Counted from the stretch's first letter, positions 47,086-55,289 are shown. The stretch is DNA of 64,000 nucleotides from Pseudanabaena mucicola str. Chao 1806 (GCF_030323025.1 NZ_CP097329.1:3458001-3522000); one strand, 5' to 3'. Numbers and translations: made by a program. Notes: generated by a model from the sequence alone, not told the origin.

Positions 47086-47394
47086 TCAGCGAGATTCAGG
47101 GGGGATACCCCTGAGTTGCTCGACGAGTTTTGCGTGCGCAGACAAATCTACCAGCCGGTGTTTGATGGTTGTCGATGCAGGGTCGGCGGTCAAGTTGTTG
47201 TTGTCCTTCCAGTTGCGCGTGGGCCTGATGGGTCGTGGCATAAAGCCGCCCCCGCAGTTTGGACAGACATTGAATAGAACCTTCTCCACGCAAGTGATGC
47301 AAAAGGTGCATTCATAGCTGCAGATACGCGCTTCAGTGGAGTCGGGCGGAAGCTTGACGTTGCAGTTCTCGCACGTTGGTCGAAGTTGAAGCAT
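47086..47394 (-). CDS. DUF1272 zinc-ribbon-like protein
   Basis: 102 residues from the ATG at 47394. The DUF1272 signature is unmistakable: MLQLRPTCENCNVKLPPDS, ICSYECTFCITCVEKVL and CPNCGGGFMPRPIRP. It has eight or so metal-type cysteines. The reading frame extends upstream to 47511 but the family begins at MLQLRP. GC-rich for this genome. Function unknown. Confidence 0.9.
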   Translation of the reverse strand: MLQLRPTCENCNVKLPPDSTEARICSYECTFCITCVEKVLFNVCPNCGGGFMPRPIRPTRNWKDNNNLTADPASTTIKHRLVDLSAHAKLVEQLRGIPPESR

Positions 47395-47507
47395 GTCGTT
47401 GAATAAACAAATGATGATGGTAACGGAAGGGCACTTTAGAAATTGTGCCGTGCTGCTGATGGCAGAATGGGTATCAATTGTAGACCCGCTAGCGTGCTGC
47501 TTGTGGG

Positions 47508-47720
47508 GCATAACGGCTTAATTGAGCGGATGAGAACTTTCGCTCTCAACTGAAATATTAGAACTTAGTCCGCTCCAATGATGTGTTATGCCCCGATCGC
47601 TTATCAATTATTTATCTTTGCGATCGCCGACAATCTATCGGAACTCATCAACGAAGCAGATAATTTTTGCTTGCTTAAACTTGGCTGATAATAGACAACT
47701 TTAATGAACGTATCGGTTAG
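47508..47720 (-). repeat. ORF-less cassette 4 (type B, 213 bp)
   Basis: attC 47508-47591, type B: centre GATGAGAACTTTCGCTCTCAAC. Markers: GACAAT, CAGATAA, AACGTAT. Confidence 0.87.
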
Positions 47721-47937
47721 GCATAACGGCTTAATTGAGCGGCAATTGATCGCCTCTAACTAAGCACAATTTACTCTGATTATTGTCCGCTCCAATGATG
47801 TGTTATGCCCCGATCGCTTATCAATTATTTATCTTTGCGATCGCCGACAATCTATCGGAACTCATCAACGAAGCAGATAATTTTTGCTTGCTTAAACTTG
47901 GCTGATAATAGACAACTTTAATGAACGTATCGGTTAG
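47721..47937 (-). repeat. ORF-less cassette 5 (type A, 217 bp)
   Basis: attC 47721-47808, type A. Markers: GACAAT, CAGATAA, AACGTAT. Directly joined to cassette 4. Confidence 0.87.
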
Positions 47938-48027
47938 GCATAACGGTCTAGTTGAGCCGCCGTAGACAAGCTTCGGCTTTTATAGATTATCTATCTCTAC
48001 TTGGTCGGATCCAACGCAGTGTTAGAC
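47938..48027 (-). repeat. attC site 19 (90 bp)
   Basis: Cores GCATAAC and GTTAGAC, arms AGTTGAGCCGCC / GGTCGGATCCAACG. Same subfamily as attC 3. Confidence 0.85.
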
Positions 48028-48057
48028 CTCTTTCACTAGCAACTTAATGCAAGCAAT

Positions 48058-48420
48058 TTATGGCAATGGCAAATATGAAATCCGATCGCTATACTCGCCA
48101 TCCAGATAAGCAAGAGCAGCTAATACTAATTCTTCAATAGTTTCACCCAAGCTCATACTGGGATTGATTTGGAAGATTCCAGGAATGTGCTGCCCTTCAG
48201 CAAGATGATCGATTAGATGGATGGGCATAGAGCTACGATTATTTGTTACAAGAATAAAGTCGTATTTTTCACACCAAATCAGGATATCTGGATCTAAAGT
48301 GCCTTTTGGCGGTGTGTTGGGATCGCCAATTGCCCAGACTACTAAATCAGGTTCTTTGCGGCGTAGCTGTATTTGATAAATTGGAGGGAGATTTTCATCC
48401 ATCAAATACTTGATTTGCAT
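48058..48420 (-). CDS. DUF5615 PIN-like toxin
   Basis: 120 residues. It begins IKYLMDENLPPIYQIQLRRKEPDLVVWAIGD, then PDILIWCEKYDFILVTNNRSSMP, the acidic PIN-like core. Overlaps the DUF433 gene upstream by 26 nt. Unrelated in detail to the other DUF5615 cassette at 42317. Confidence 0.85.
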   Translation of the reverse strand: MQIKYLMDENLPPIYQIQLRRKEPDLVVWAIGDPNTPPKGTLDPDILIWCEKYDFILVTNNRSSMPIHLIDHLAEGQHIPGIFQINPSMSLGETIEELVLAALAYLDGEYSDRISYLPLP

Positions 48421-48748
48421 AGGATTTTCCTGATGTTAGTCGTTCAGAGCGAAGTTGACGCAATTTTTCGGAAATTGGCGGTGAATTAAGCTTTTGCTCT
48501 TCTCTCATTTTGTGTCCCCATTCTAGCCAATTAGTGAGGTACTCACTGATCGCTTGTTTGTTGTGGAGATAGTAGAGAACAGTGGCATAAACCTGCTCTA
48601 AGCTTAATGATAGGTAAGTTCTAGCGATTTCTTCTGGTGTTCGACTGCGGTAAATGTAGTCATACAAAACTGTTTCAATACCAATTCGCGTATTTTTTAT
48701 GCGAATGTCATTGACTGCAAGAAAGATAAAGTAATCTTCTAGTTGCAT
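48395..48748 (-). CDS. DUF433 antitoxin
   Basis: 117 residues. DUF433 helix-turn-helix: IETVLYDYIYRSRTPEEIARTYLSLSLEQVYATVLYYL, then a basic tail. Overlap with the DUF5615 toxin shows translational coupling. Confidence 0.85.
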   Translation of the reverse strand: MQLEDYFIFLAVNDIRIKNTRIGIETVLYDYIYRSRTPEEIARTYLSLSLEQVYATVLYYLHNKQAISEYLTNWLEWGHKMREEQKLNSPPISEKLRQLRSERLTSGKSYANQVFDG

Positions 48749-48929
48749 AGTTTATGTCTCCAGAATGTTAGCACTAAACCGAAAAATCATTGACTCGTTG
48801 GGCAAATTCTTCTCTGCCATAGCGTGATTGACGCACTGCCATGATTATGAATTTTCCTCGGTCATTGCCTTATCTGGTATTATAACTGACCAGAACTGCT
48901 CTGAATAGATTGCTTTGATTAAAACAAAA
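48749..48929. other. Gene-free stretch with a degraded reading frame
   Basis: No intact gene. On the minus strand a short frame (about 48780-48840) encodes AVRQSRYGREEFAQRV, which looks like the tail of a lost cyanobacterial gene. Confidence 0.4.
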
Positions 48930-48978
48930 ACAAGGTGCGTTACATTTCATTAACGCACCCTACAAGATCGGCGATCGC
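48930..48978. repeat. REP-like palindrome (copy c)
   Basis: ACAAGGTGCGTTACATTTCA then TTAACGCACCCTACAAGATCGG, uninterrupted, ending in a GCGATCGC site. It abuts the truncated attC of the second VOC/AraC cassette. Confidence 0.75.
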
Positions 48979-49014
48979 ACTCAAAACGGTCGGCGTGCAA
49001 CGGGATTGTTAGAA
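48979..49014 (-). repeat. Truncated attC (site 20, right half only)
   Basis: Identical to 40699-40734, ending in core GTTAGAA. The left half (other core and arm) is replaced by the REP-like element, so this site is probably inactive. Confidence 0.75.
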
Positions 49015-49078
49015 CTCACCAATCGCATCGGGAAGCATCTTGGATAGCAATTGACCAGAAATTGGTCGTTCACACCAG

Positions 49079-49471
49079 TCAGTTCATTGAGTTAAGACCA
49101 AACATATTGCCCTCAGTGTCTACGCACAGAGTCACCCAACCAAACTCCCCAATCGAGAACTTTGACCTGACAATCTTACCGTTTGCCGCAATGATTCGGG
49201 ACTCTTGTACGGAACAATCTTCAACACTGAAGTAAACCACCGTGCCACCCACTCCAGGGCGGGAATGTTTCGATTTTACTAAAGCACCAGATGCACCATA
49301 CGCTTTCATGTTTGCAGGAAAGCTCATCATTTGTGTTGCGCCTGTCGGGTCAATGATCTTCTCCAGTTTCTGACCAAGTACACTCTCATAGAACGTAACA
49401 GCTCGATCCATATCTTCTACGTAAATATCAAACCAGCCGATTGCATTAGGCTTTTCCATGACATCCTCCAA
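49079..49471 (-). CDS. VOC-family protein, copy 2
   Basis: 130 residues, identical to the protein at 40799-41191 and in the same position behind its AraC regulator. Identity over the full cassette points to a recent copy. See copy 1 for motifs. Confidence 0.85.
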   Translation of the reverse strand: MEDVMEKPNAIGWFDIYVEDMDRAVTFYESVLGQKLEKIIDPTGATQMMSFPANMKAYGASGALVKSKHSRPGVGGTVVYFSVEDCSVQESRIIAANGKIVRSKFSIGEFGWVTLCVDTEGNMFGLNSMN

Positions 49472-49525
49472 ATTGATTGTGGAGCACTCAGTATAGCCAG
49501 CACATTGCTGCTCGTATTGTAGAAA

Positions 49526-50266
49526 TCAGACATCGAACTTGGCGATGTACTTTGCGGGTGTGTAGCCCGTGACCTTGCGAAATGAATGAACATAGTGCGA
49601 CTGATCTGCGTACAATTCAAGGTAGTGCCTTCTGAATGACTGTTGCACACGCAATACTTTAAGAAAATCATGTGGTGAGAAGCCAGTTATTTGCTTCAGT
49701 TTTCGCTGAAGTTGACGAGGTGAAAATTCCGTAAGTCTTGCCATGTCCGCCACAGTATGTATTTGATCAAGCTGCGTCAGAATTTCCTCTGTCAAAGCAT
49801 TATGTTTTACCAACTCTTCTTTGAGAAACCACTGAACCAAGTCTGAAAGGGCTGGTAGTTTACGATTGAAATCCATATCTTTGATCTTTTCGCTGACTTG
49901 GATCAGTGGCAAACTGCCTAAATAGGGTGTCCCTACGTAGCGATCAACTATCTCCTCCGTTTTACCCTGCCATCCCCCCGGATAAAACTGAATACCAACA
50001 TAGTGAAATGATTTTCCAAGGTTTAATACTTCAGCCTTGGTGCGAAGTGCAGTGACTCCCGCTATGTCCGTTTCGATTTGGTTGAACAGAATGTTCACGC
50101 AAGCATCGGGCAATGCATGGTAGTGAAAATCCTCTGGCAGATCGGTGATTGTTTTGAGTTCCCAAAAGCAATGTACTAATCCAACGAGGCTGCTGGGCGG
50201 CGGTGCTTCTGAATACTGCACAGATAGAACTGATTTATCGATACCGTCCTGTATGGGGCTGTACAT
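49526..50266 (-). CDS. AraC-family regulator, copy 2
   Basis: 246 residues, identical to the protein at 41246-41986. The reading frame extends to 50401 here only because the neighbouring attC differs. The start used in copy 1 (ATG at 50266) is kept because the shared sequence ends at 50291. Confidence 0.87.
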   Translation of the reverse strand: MYSPIQDGIDKSVLSVQYSEAPPPSSLVGLVHCFWELKTITDLPEDFHYHALPDACVNILFNQIETDIAGVTALRTKAEVLNLGKSFHYVGIQFYPGGWQGKTEEIVDRYVGTPYLGSLPLIQVSEKIKDMDFNRKLPALSDLVQWFLKEELVKHNALTEEILTQLDQIHTVADMARLTEFSPRQLQRKLKQITGFSPHDFLKVLRVQQSFRRHYLELYADQSHYVHSFRKVTGYTPAKYIAKFDV

Positions 50267-50283
50267 CCCAACTAGCTCATGTG

Positions 50284-50384
50284 TTCTAACGTGTTGATGT
50301 GCTGAGAACCCCGAGAGCGAGCAGAGCGGCCAGAGGACGCTCTGTGCAGCGTCGGGGTTTGTCAGCCCCATTAACTTGTTGGGC
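50284..50384 (-). repeat. attC site 21 (101 bp)
   Basis: Cores TTCTAAC and GTTGGGC, arms GTGCTGAGAACCCCGA / TCGGGGTTTGTCAGCCC. GC-rich stem, fitting a non-cyanobacterial origin. Confidence 0.82.
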
Positions 50385-50456
50385 AGCGGCGTTCCGGTCA
50401 TCGCCTTGTACTCCTGCCTTTCGCGCGTAGCGACTTGTGTCCCTCTTCGGCGTGAG

Positions 50457-51488
50457 TCAGGCGGACACTTTCTGCAACCAGTCAGGAATCCCCATGTAGG
50501 CGGTGTCGGGGACGATGTAGTCCGGCAACTGTTTCTCTATGATGAGGTTCTCCAAACTGTCACCGGTGCCATTTCCGGTGTTGCCCACGAAGTCGATGGC
50601 AACCACGCCCAGAGATCTTAAGGTGTTGCTCTTGAGGTACTGCTGGACGTATGGGTTCAGTACCCCAGCGAGCTGCCCCGGACTCTTGCTGGGGGAAGTG
50701 CAGCTCACGAAGTTGAGCGTGAACTTGCCCACATCAGCGTTGCCCTTCGCTGAAGCCAGGTATTGTGTCACGTTCGTTTCCTTGCTGCTCATGCTCCAAT
50801 TCTTGCCGTAACAATTCTGTGTCTCGAAGGTGGCGTTGCGCGACAATCCGTCGAAGTCGAAACCGCTCCACTCGAGACCGCCGCCGTCCCAACCGTCCGG
50901 CCAGATGTTGCCCGTCGAGGGCTGGGCCCGATTGATGCCGCTCGACCAGCCTTTCTCGGCCTGAGGATTATAGGATCGGATCAGAACGATACGCCTGCGG
51001 ACGTCGTGGAGGTACGGGTTGATGCTCTTCATGTACCAGTAGTCTAGGTAGGGCCTGGTCAGCTCCAGGAACTTGGTTCGAAAGTTGTCCGAGCAACTAT
51101 TCTTGTTGTTCAGACACTCATCCTCCATCTGGACGTTCATCAGAATACACTCCGAAGGGTTTAGGGTCAGGAACGCGATGCACTGCGCCTGAATCTCCTC
51201 GAACAAGATTTCTTGATAGACGGGACCGTGGTGAACCGGGAAGTAGATGTTCTCCGTCCGGCCGCTCTCCCCATCCGTGATGTATCTGCACCGGACGTCG
51301 AGGAAGCGGATTCCTCTATTCAGCAGCTGCGTGATCCCGAACCACTGGCACTGAGCCGAAAGAGATCCTTTGACGCCTTCAATCCGTGAGCACGCATCAT
51401 GAGCGCCGGGGATGCTGATCGCATTCACAGGCGCAACATCCACGATCCCTGACATCCAGTTGTTAGAATACGTTCCTCGTAGCTGCAT
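50457..51488 (-). CDS. PI-PLC X-domain-like phosphodiesterase
   Basis: 343 residues. Phosphatidylinositol-specific phospholipase C landmarks: NAISIPGAHDACSR (first catalytic His), RGIRFLDVRCRY (Asp/Arg), FPVHHGPVYQEILFEEI (second His) and LNPSECILMNVQMEDE. No signal peptide is visible. It would cleave phosphoinositides or related diesters, and bacterial relatives are often secreted toxins or scavenging enzymes. Markedly GC-rich compared with neighbours, a recent acquisition. Confidence 0.88.
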   Translation of the reverse strand: MQLRGTYSNNWMSGIVDVAPVNAISIPGAHDACSRIEGVKGSLSAQCQWFGITQLLNRGIRFLDVRCRYITDGESGRTENIYFPVHHGPVYQEILFEEIQAQCIAFLTLNPSECILMNVQMEDECLNNKNSCSDNFRTKFLELTRPYLDYWYMKSINPYLHDVRRRIVLIRSYNPQAEKGWSSGINRAQPSTGNIWPDGWDGGGLEWSGFDFDGLSRNATFETQNCYGKNWSMSSKETNVTQYLASAKGNADVGKFTLNFVSCTSPSKSPGQLAGVLNPYVQQYLKSNTLRSLGVVAIDFVGNTGNGTGDSLENLIIEKQLPDYIVPDTAYMGIPDWLQKVSA

Positions 51489-51566
51489 TTCTTCTCTCCT
51501 TGTGTGAGTGGGGGTGGAAATATCGAGGTCATCCTACGCCGAACCCCCTCGATGCGGTGTTTGCCT

Positions 51567-51695
51567 GTCCAACGTTCGAGCTAAGCTGCCCGCGGAGGCA
51601 GGTACTGTAAGCCCGGACTGAGACGATAGTACGAGTGGCTCAGTCCGGGCTTACAGTGCCTGCCGTAGCGGGTCAGCTTGAGCGAGGTGTTAGGC
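51567..51695 (-). repeat. attC site 22 (129 bp)
   Basis: Cores GTCCAAC and GTTAGGC. A very long stem includes GGCAGGTACTGTAAGCCCGG and its complement; outer arms AGCTAAGCTG / CAGCTTGAGC. Almost identical to attC at 57553. Confidence 0.92.
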
Positions 51696-51702
51696 CGCAC
51701 TC

Positions 51703-52173
51703 TCACCGCCAGCCCTTGAGCCTCGCATTCTCTGCCTCTACTGCCTTGCGGATCTTCGCCAAATTCTCTTGATTCAGTTTCTCGAAATCGCGATGTAGAG
51801 CGAAGTACGGATCAAGCCATCCGTCCTCGTGCGTGAATGCCATGGTCCATGCTAGGTTCAGCGGAAAGACGTAGTAGTCGGAAAGCGAGCAGGTTTCTGG
51901 ACGCAAGTTCGTTGTGAACGCGATCTTGCGATCATTCGAGAGGACGACATACTCGTGTGCCACATGCTGCAGATATTGGGACTTTGCTGCGGCTCCGCTC
52001 TGGCTTGGGTAGCGAGCGCCGCTGAAGATGTGCCACATGAATGCCTCTGTGTTGACGCCTTGACTGTCTTGGCCATAGGCGTCAAGCCAACCGGCAGCGA
52101 TGCGGGTCACTTCGTCGGTGGCGTATTGGCGCTGAACGGCGCCGGGACTGACTTGCATGGCGGTGCGTCTCAT
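51703..52173 (-). CDS. Hypothetical cassette protein (possibly DUF4275-like)
   Basis: 156 residues. EAFMWHIFSGARYPSQSG resembles the W-H-x-F-S block of DUF4275 proteins, followed by YVVLSNDRKIAFTT and DYYVFPLNLAWTMAFTHED. The assignment is tentative. GC-rich. It lies right after a run of six ORF-less cassettes. Confidence 0.65.
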   Translation of the reverse strand: MRRTAMQVSPGAVQRQYATDEVTRIAAGWLDAYGQDSQGVNTEAFMWHIFSGARYPSQSGAAAKSQYLQHVAHEYVVLSNDRKIAFTTNLRPETCSLSDYYVFPLNLAWTMAFTHEDGWLDPYFALHRDFEKLNQENLAKIRKAVEAENARLKGWR

Positions 52174-52187
52174 GGGTCTTCTGTGCG

Positions 52188-52400
52188 GCCTAACGTCTTA
52201 ATTGAGCGGATGAGAACTTTCGCTCTCAACTGAAATATTAGAACTTAGTCCGCTCCAATGATGTGTTATGCCCCGATCGCTTATCAATTATTTATCTTTG
52301 CGATCGCCAACAATCTATCGGAACTCATCAACGAAGCTGACAATTTTTGCTTGCTTAAACTTGGCTGATAATAGACAACTTTAATGAGCGTTTCGGTTAG
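52188..52400 (-). repeat. ORF-less cassette 6 (type B, 213 bp)
   Basis: attC 52188-52271; its left part reads GTCTTAATTGAGCGG, one base off the others. Markers: AACAAT, CTGACAA, AGCGTTT. First of a tandem run of six. Confidence 0.87.
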
Positions 52401-52613
52401 GCATAACGGCTTAATTGAGCGGATGAGAACTTTTGCTCTCAACTGAAATATTAGAACTTAGTCCGCTCCAATGATGTGTTATGCCCCGATCGCTTATCAA
52501 TTATTTATCTTTGCGATCGCCAACAATCTATCGGAACTCATCAACGAAGCTGACAATTTTTGCTTGCTTAAACTTGGCTGATAATAGACAACTTTAATGA
52601 ACGTATCGGTTAG
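52401..52613 (-). repeat. ORF-less cassette 7 (type B, 213 bp)
   Basis: attC 52401-52484. Markers: AACAAT, CTGACAA, AACGTAT. Confidence 0.87.
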
Positions 52614-52830
52614 GCATAACGGCTTAATTGAGCGGCAATTGATCGCCTCTAACTAAGCACAATTTACTCTGATTATTGTCCGCTCCAATGATGTGTTATG
52701 CGCCGATCGCTTATCAATTATTTATCTTTGCGATCGCCGACAATCTATCGGAACTCATCAACGAAGCTGACAATTTTTGCTTGCTTAAACTTGGCTGATA
52801 ATAGACAACTTTAATGAACGTATCGGTTAG
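52614..52830 (-). repeat. ORF-less cassette 8 (type A, 217 bp)
   Basis: attC 52614-52701. Markers: GACAAT, CTGACAA, AACGTAT. Confidence 0.87.
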
Positions 52831-53043
52831 GCATAACGGCTTAATTGAGCGGATGAGAACTTTTGCTCTCAACTGAAATATTAGAACTTAGTCCGCTCCA
52901 ATGATGTGTTATGCGCTGATCGCTTATCAATTATTTATCTTTGCGATCGCCGACAATCTCTCGGAACTCATCAACGAAGCAGATAATTTTTGCTTGCTTA
53001 AACTTGGCTGATAATAGACAACTTTAATGAGCGTTTCGGTTAG
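52831..53043 (-). repeat. ORF-less cassette 9 (type B, 213 bp)
   Basis: attC 52831-52914. Markers: GACAAT with CTCTCGG in place of CTATCGG, CAGATAA, AGCGTTT. Confidence 0.87.
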
Positions 53044-53260
53044 GCATAACGGCTTAATTGAGCGGCAATTGATCGCCTCTAACTAAGCACAATTTACTCT
53101 GATTATTGTCCGCTCCAATGATGTGTTATGCCCCGATCGCTTATCAATTATTTATCTTTGCGATCGCCGACAATCTATCGGAACTCATCAACGAAGCAGA
53201 TAATTTTTGCTTGCTTAAACTTGGCTGATAATAGACAACTTTAATGAACGTATCGGTTAG
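53044..53260 (-). repeat. ORF-less cassette 10 (type A, 217 bp)
   Basis: attC 53044-53131. Markers: GACAAT, CAGATAA, AACGTAT. Confidence 0.87.
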
Positions 53261-53473
53261 GCATAACGGCTTAATTGAGCGGATGAGAACTTTCGCTCTC
53301 AACTGAAATATTAGAATTTAGTCCGCTCCAATGATGTGTTATGCGCTGATCGCTTATCAATTATTTATCTTTGCGATCGCCAACAATCTATCGGAACTCA
53401 TCAACGAAGCAGATAATTTTTGCTTGCTTAAACTTGGCTGATAATAGACAACTTTAATGAGCGTTTCGGTTAG
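53261..53473 (-). repeat. ORF-less cassette 11 (type B, 213 bp)
   Basis: attC 53261-53344. Markers: AACAAT, CAGATAA, AGCGTTT. Last of the run of six; cassettes 7-11 alternate B-A-B-A-B. Confidence 0.87.
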
Positions 53474-53560
53474 GCATAACGTTCCGGCTGAGCGGCTGCA
53501 AGTAACCTTTGCAACACCACCAAGATCTCCGAACAGTCCGCTCCAGCCGGGTTGTTATGC
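53474..53560 (-). repeat. attC site 29 (87 bp)
   Basis: Cores GCATAAC and GTTATGC, arms TCCGGCTGAGCGG / CCGCTCCAGCCGGG. Confidence 0.87.
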
Positions 53561-53586
53561 TGCGACTGTCACAAGACGAGTCACTT

Positions 53587-54585
53587 TTACCGTTCGCTGT
53601 CTAGCATTTTCATTTGACCCTCATCATAGCGAGTCCCAGCGATCGCAGAAGCAGGAATTGCATCTTCGATATGAGCTAAATCTTCTGGAGACAAGTGAAT
53701 CTGAACAGATGCCAACGATTCCGATAGTTGAGAGCGTTTACGAGCGCCAATGAGCGGAATGATGGTCTTGCTTTTTGCCAATACCCAAGCGATCGCAATC
53801 TGAGAAGGAGTTGTGCCCTTCTCTGTTGAAATTTTCTTCAACTCTTCAACCAAACGTTGATTTTTGGTTAGATTTTCACCGCTAAAGCGCGGCAGATAGG
53901 CACGAAAATCATTTGGGGCAGTGGGGGTGGAACCACTCAGCAGTCCACGAGACAGAACACCATAGGCAGTCACACCAATCCCAAGTTCATCAAGAACAGG
54001 AAAGATTGTGGTTTCGGGTTCGCGACTGATGAGGGAATATTCAATTTGGAGATCGCTAATCGGGTGAACAGCATGGGCACGGCGAATCGTCTCTACCCCC
54101 ACCTCTGATAGTCCTATATGACGGACATAGCCCGCTTTCACGAGATCTGCTATCGCGCTGATCGTCTCTTCAATGGGGACATTGGGATCGAGACGAGCAA
54201 GGCGGTAAATGTCAATGTGGTCTACGCCTAGGCGAGTCAGACTATATGCTGCAAAATTCTTCACTGATTCGGGTCGCCCATCTACGCCAGTCCATCCGCC
54301 GTCTGGCGACCGTAACGCACCAAATTTTACGGAGAGCATCGCTTGATCACGGCGGTCTTTGAGCGCCCGTCCAATCAACATTTCATTATGTCCACAACCG
54401 TAGAAATCCCCTGTATCCAGCAGATTGACACCGCCATCCAGCGCAGCATGGATCGTACTAATGCTTTCATCATCATTGGTTGAACCATACATGCCTGACA
54501 TTCCCATACATCCGAGTGCCAGCGGGAAAACGGTTAGGCTTGTGGATCCAAGCTGTCGCGGCTCAACGAGGTTTTTTGCAGTCAT
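53587..54585 (-). CDS. Aldo/keto reductase 2
   Basis: 332 residues. AKR fold: LGSTSLTVFPLALGCMGMSG, LLDTGDFYGCGHNEMLIG (Asp, Tyr), LSVKFG (Lys), IPLIGARKRSQL (NADPH). At the catalytic His position the sequence reads IYRLARLDPN, so His is replaced by Ala; a subgroup of AKRs shows this and may have altered activity. Distinct from AKR 1. Single-gene cassette placed behind two ORF-less cassettes. Confidence 0.9.
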   Translation of the reverse strand: MTAKNLVEPRQLGSTSLTVFPLALGCMGMSGMYGSTNDDESISTIHAALDGGVNLLDTGDFYGCGHNEMLIGRALKDRRDQAMLSVKFGALRSPDGGWTGVDGRPESVKNFAAYSLTRLGVDHIDIYRLARLDPNVPIEETISAIADLVKAGYVRHIGLSEVGVETIRRAHAVHPISDLQIEYSLISREPETTIFPVLDELGIGVTAYGVLSRGLLSGSTPTAPNDFRAYLPRFSGENLTKNQRLVEELKKISTEKGTTPSQIAIAWVLAKSKTIIPLIGARKRSQLSESLASVQIHLSPEDLAHIEDAIPASAIAGTRYDEGQMKMLDSER

Positions 54586-54697
54586 GATGTTTTGGCAAAT
54601 TGTTTGTCTTTAATTTAGTACCACAGAACGTAAAGCGGCGCATCAATCTAATCCCAACAGTCAAGCTCTAATCTGCTAGCCTACCAACTGAGCAGCG

Positions 54698-54914
54698 GCA
54701 TAACGGCTTAATTGAGCGGCAATTGATCGCCTCTAACTAAGCACAATTTACTCTGATTATTGTCCGCTCCAATGATGTGTTATGCCCCGATCGCTTATCA
54801 ATTATTTATCTTTGCGATCGCCGACAATCTATCGGAACTCATCAACGAAGCAGATAATTTTTGCTTGCTTAAACTTGGCTGATAATAGACAACTTTAATG
54901 AACGTATCGGTTAG
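54698..54914 (-). repeat. ORF-less cassette 12 (type A, 217 bp)
   Basis: attC 54698-54785. Markers: GACAAT, CAGATAA, AACGTAT. Immediately upstream of AKR 2. Confidence 0.87.
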
Positions 54915-55127
54915 GCATAACGGCTTAATTGAGCGGATGAGAACTTTCGCTCTCAACTGAAATATTAGAATTTAGTCCGCTCCAATGATGTGTTATGCCC
55001 CGATCGCTTATCAATTATTTATCTTTGCGATCGCCGACAATCTCTCGGAACTCATCAACGAAGCAGATAATTTTTGCTTGCTTAAACTTGGCTGATAATA
55101 GACAACTTTAATGAACGTATCGGTTAG
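54915..55127 (-). repeat. ORF-less cassette 13 (type B, 213 bp)
   Basis: attC 54915-54998. Markers: GACAAT with CTCTCGG, CAGATAA, AACGTAT. Confidence 0.87.
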
Positions 55128-55194
55128 GCATAACGGATAAGTTCAGCGGTTGACGCGGCTATGTGCGTCAATCCGCTGCAACGCCGGGTTAGAA
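55128..55194 (-). repeat. attC site 32 (67 bp)
   Basis: Cores GCATAAC and GTTAGAA, arms AAGTTCAGCGGTTGACGC / GCGTCAATCCGCTGCAAC. Compact and strong. Confidence 0.87.
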
Positions 55195-55289
55195 AGGGCT
55201 TGCTGATAATGGAATGAAACGCTGGCACGGCAAGCACGGCTGAAAAAGAAGCTTTACGCATAAAGGTTAATAGGCGGATGAACTGCTTG
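55195..55289 (-). other. Short insert between attC 32 and the next gene
   Basis: 95 bp ending in another core site (GTTAGCC at 55289-55295) with arm GGCGGATGAACTGC. Either a tiny extra cassette lacking its own left core or the outer part of a nested attC. No credible gene. Confidence 0.4.

Larger units (their letters stand above)
48979..50291 (-). repeat. Duplicated cassette segment, copy 2 (1,313 bp)
   Basis: Same sequence as 40699-42011 as far as I can read. The boundaries are mid-attC on the left and the core site on the right. Confidence 0.85.

Noticed and set aside
50267-50401. N-terminal extension of the second AraC protein
   Set aside because: The extra 45 residues come from the adjoining attC sequence; the identical first copy starts at the internal ATG.
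50376-51047. Plus-strand frames opposite the PI-PLC-like gene
   Set aside because: GC-rich antisense frames without domains, over a gene with intact catalytic motifs.
52485-52613. A reading frame through the ORF-less cassette body ending in SSDRLLAIAKINN
   Set aside because: A frame of about 45 codons stays open through the body, and its last 14 codons follow an ATG. However, differences among copies, including the diverged copy at 56601, show no excess at third positions, and there is no convincing ribosome-binding site. I treat it as chance, though ribosome profiling could overturn that.
52188-53473. CRISPR-like regular repeats
   Set aside because: The repeats are over 200 bp, have core sites and lack unique spacers of constant size. 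They are cassettes, not a CRISPR array, and no cas gene is present.
53457-53753. Plus-strand frame over the AKR 2 gene end
   Set aside because: It starts in an attC and runs antisense to the AKR gene.
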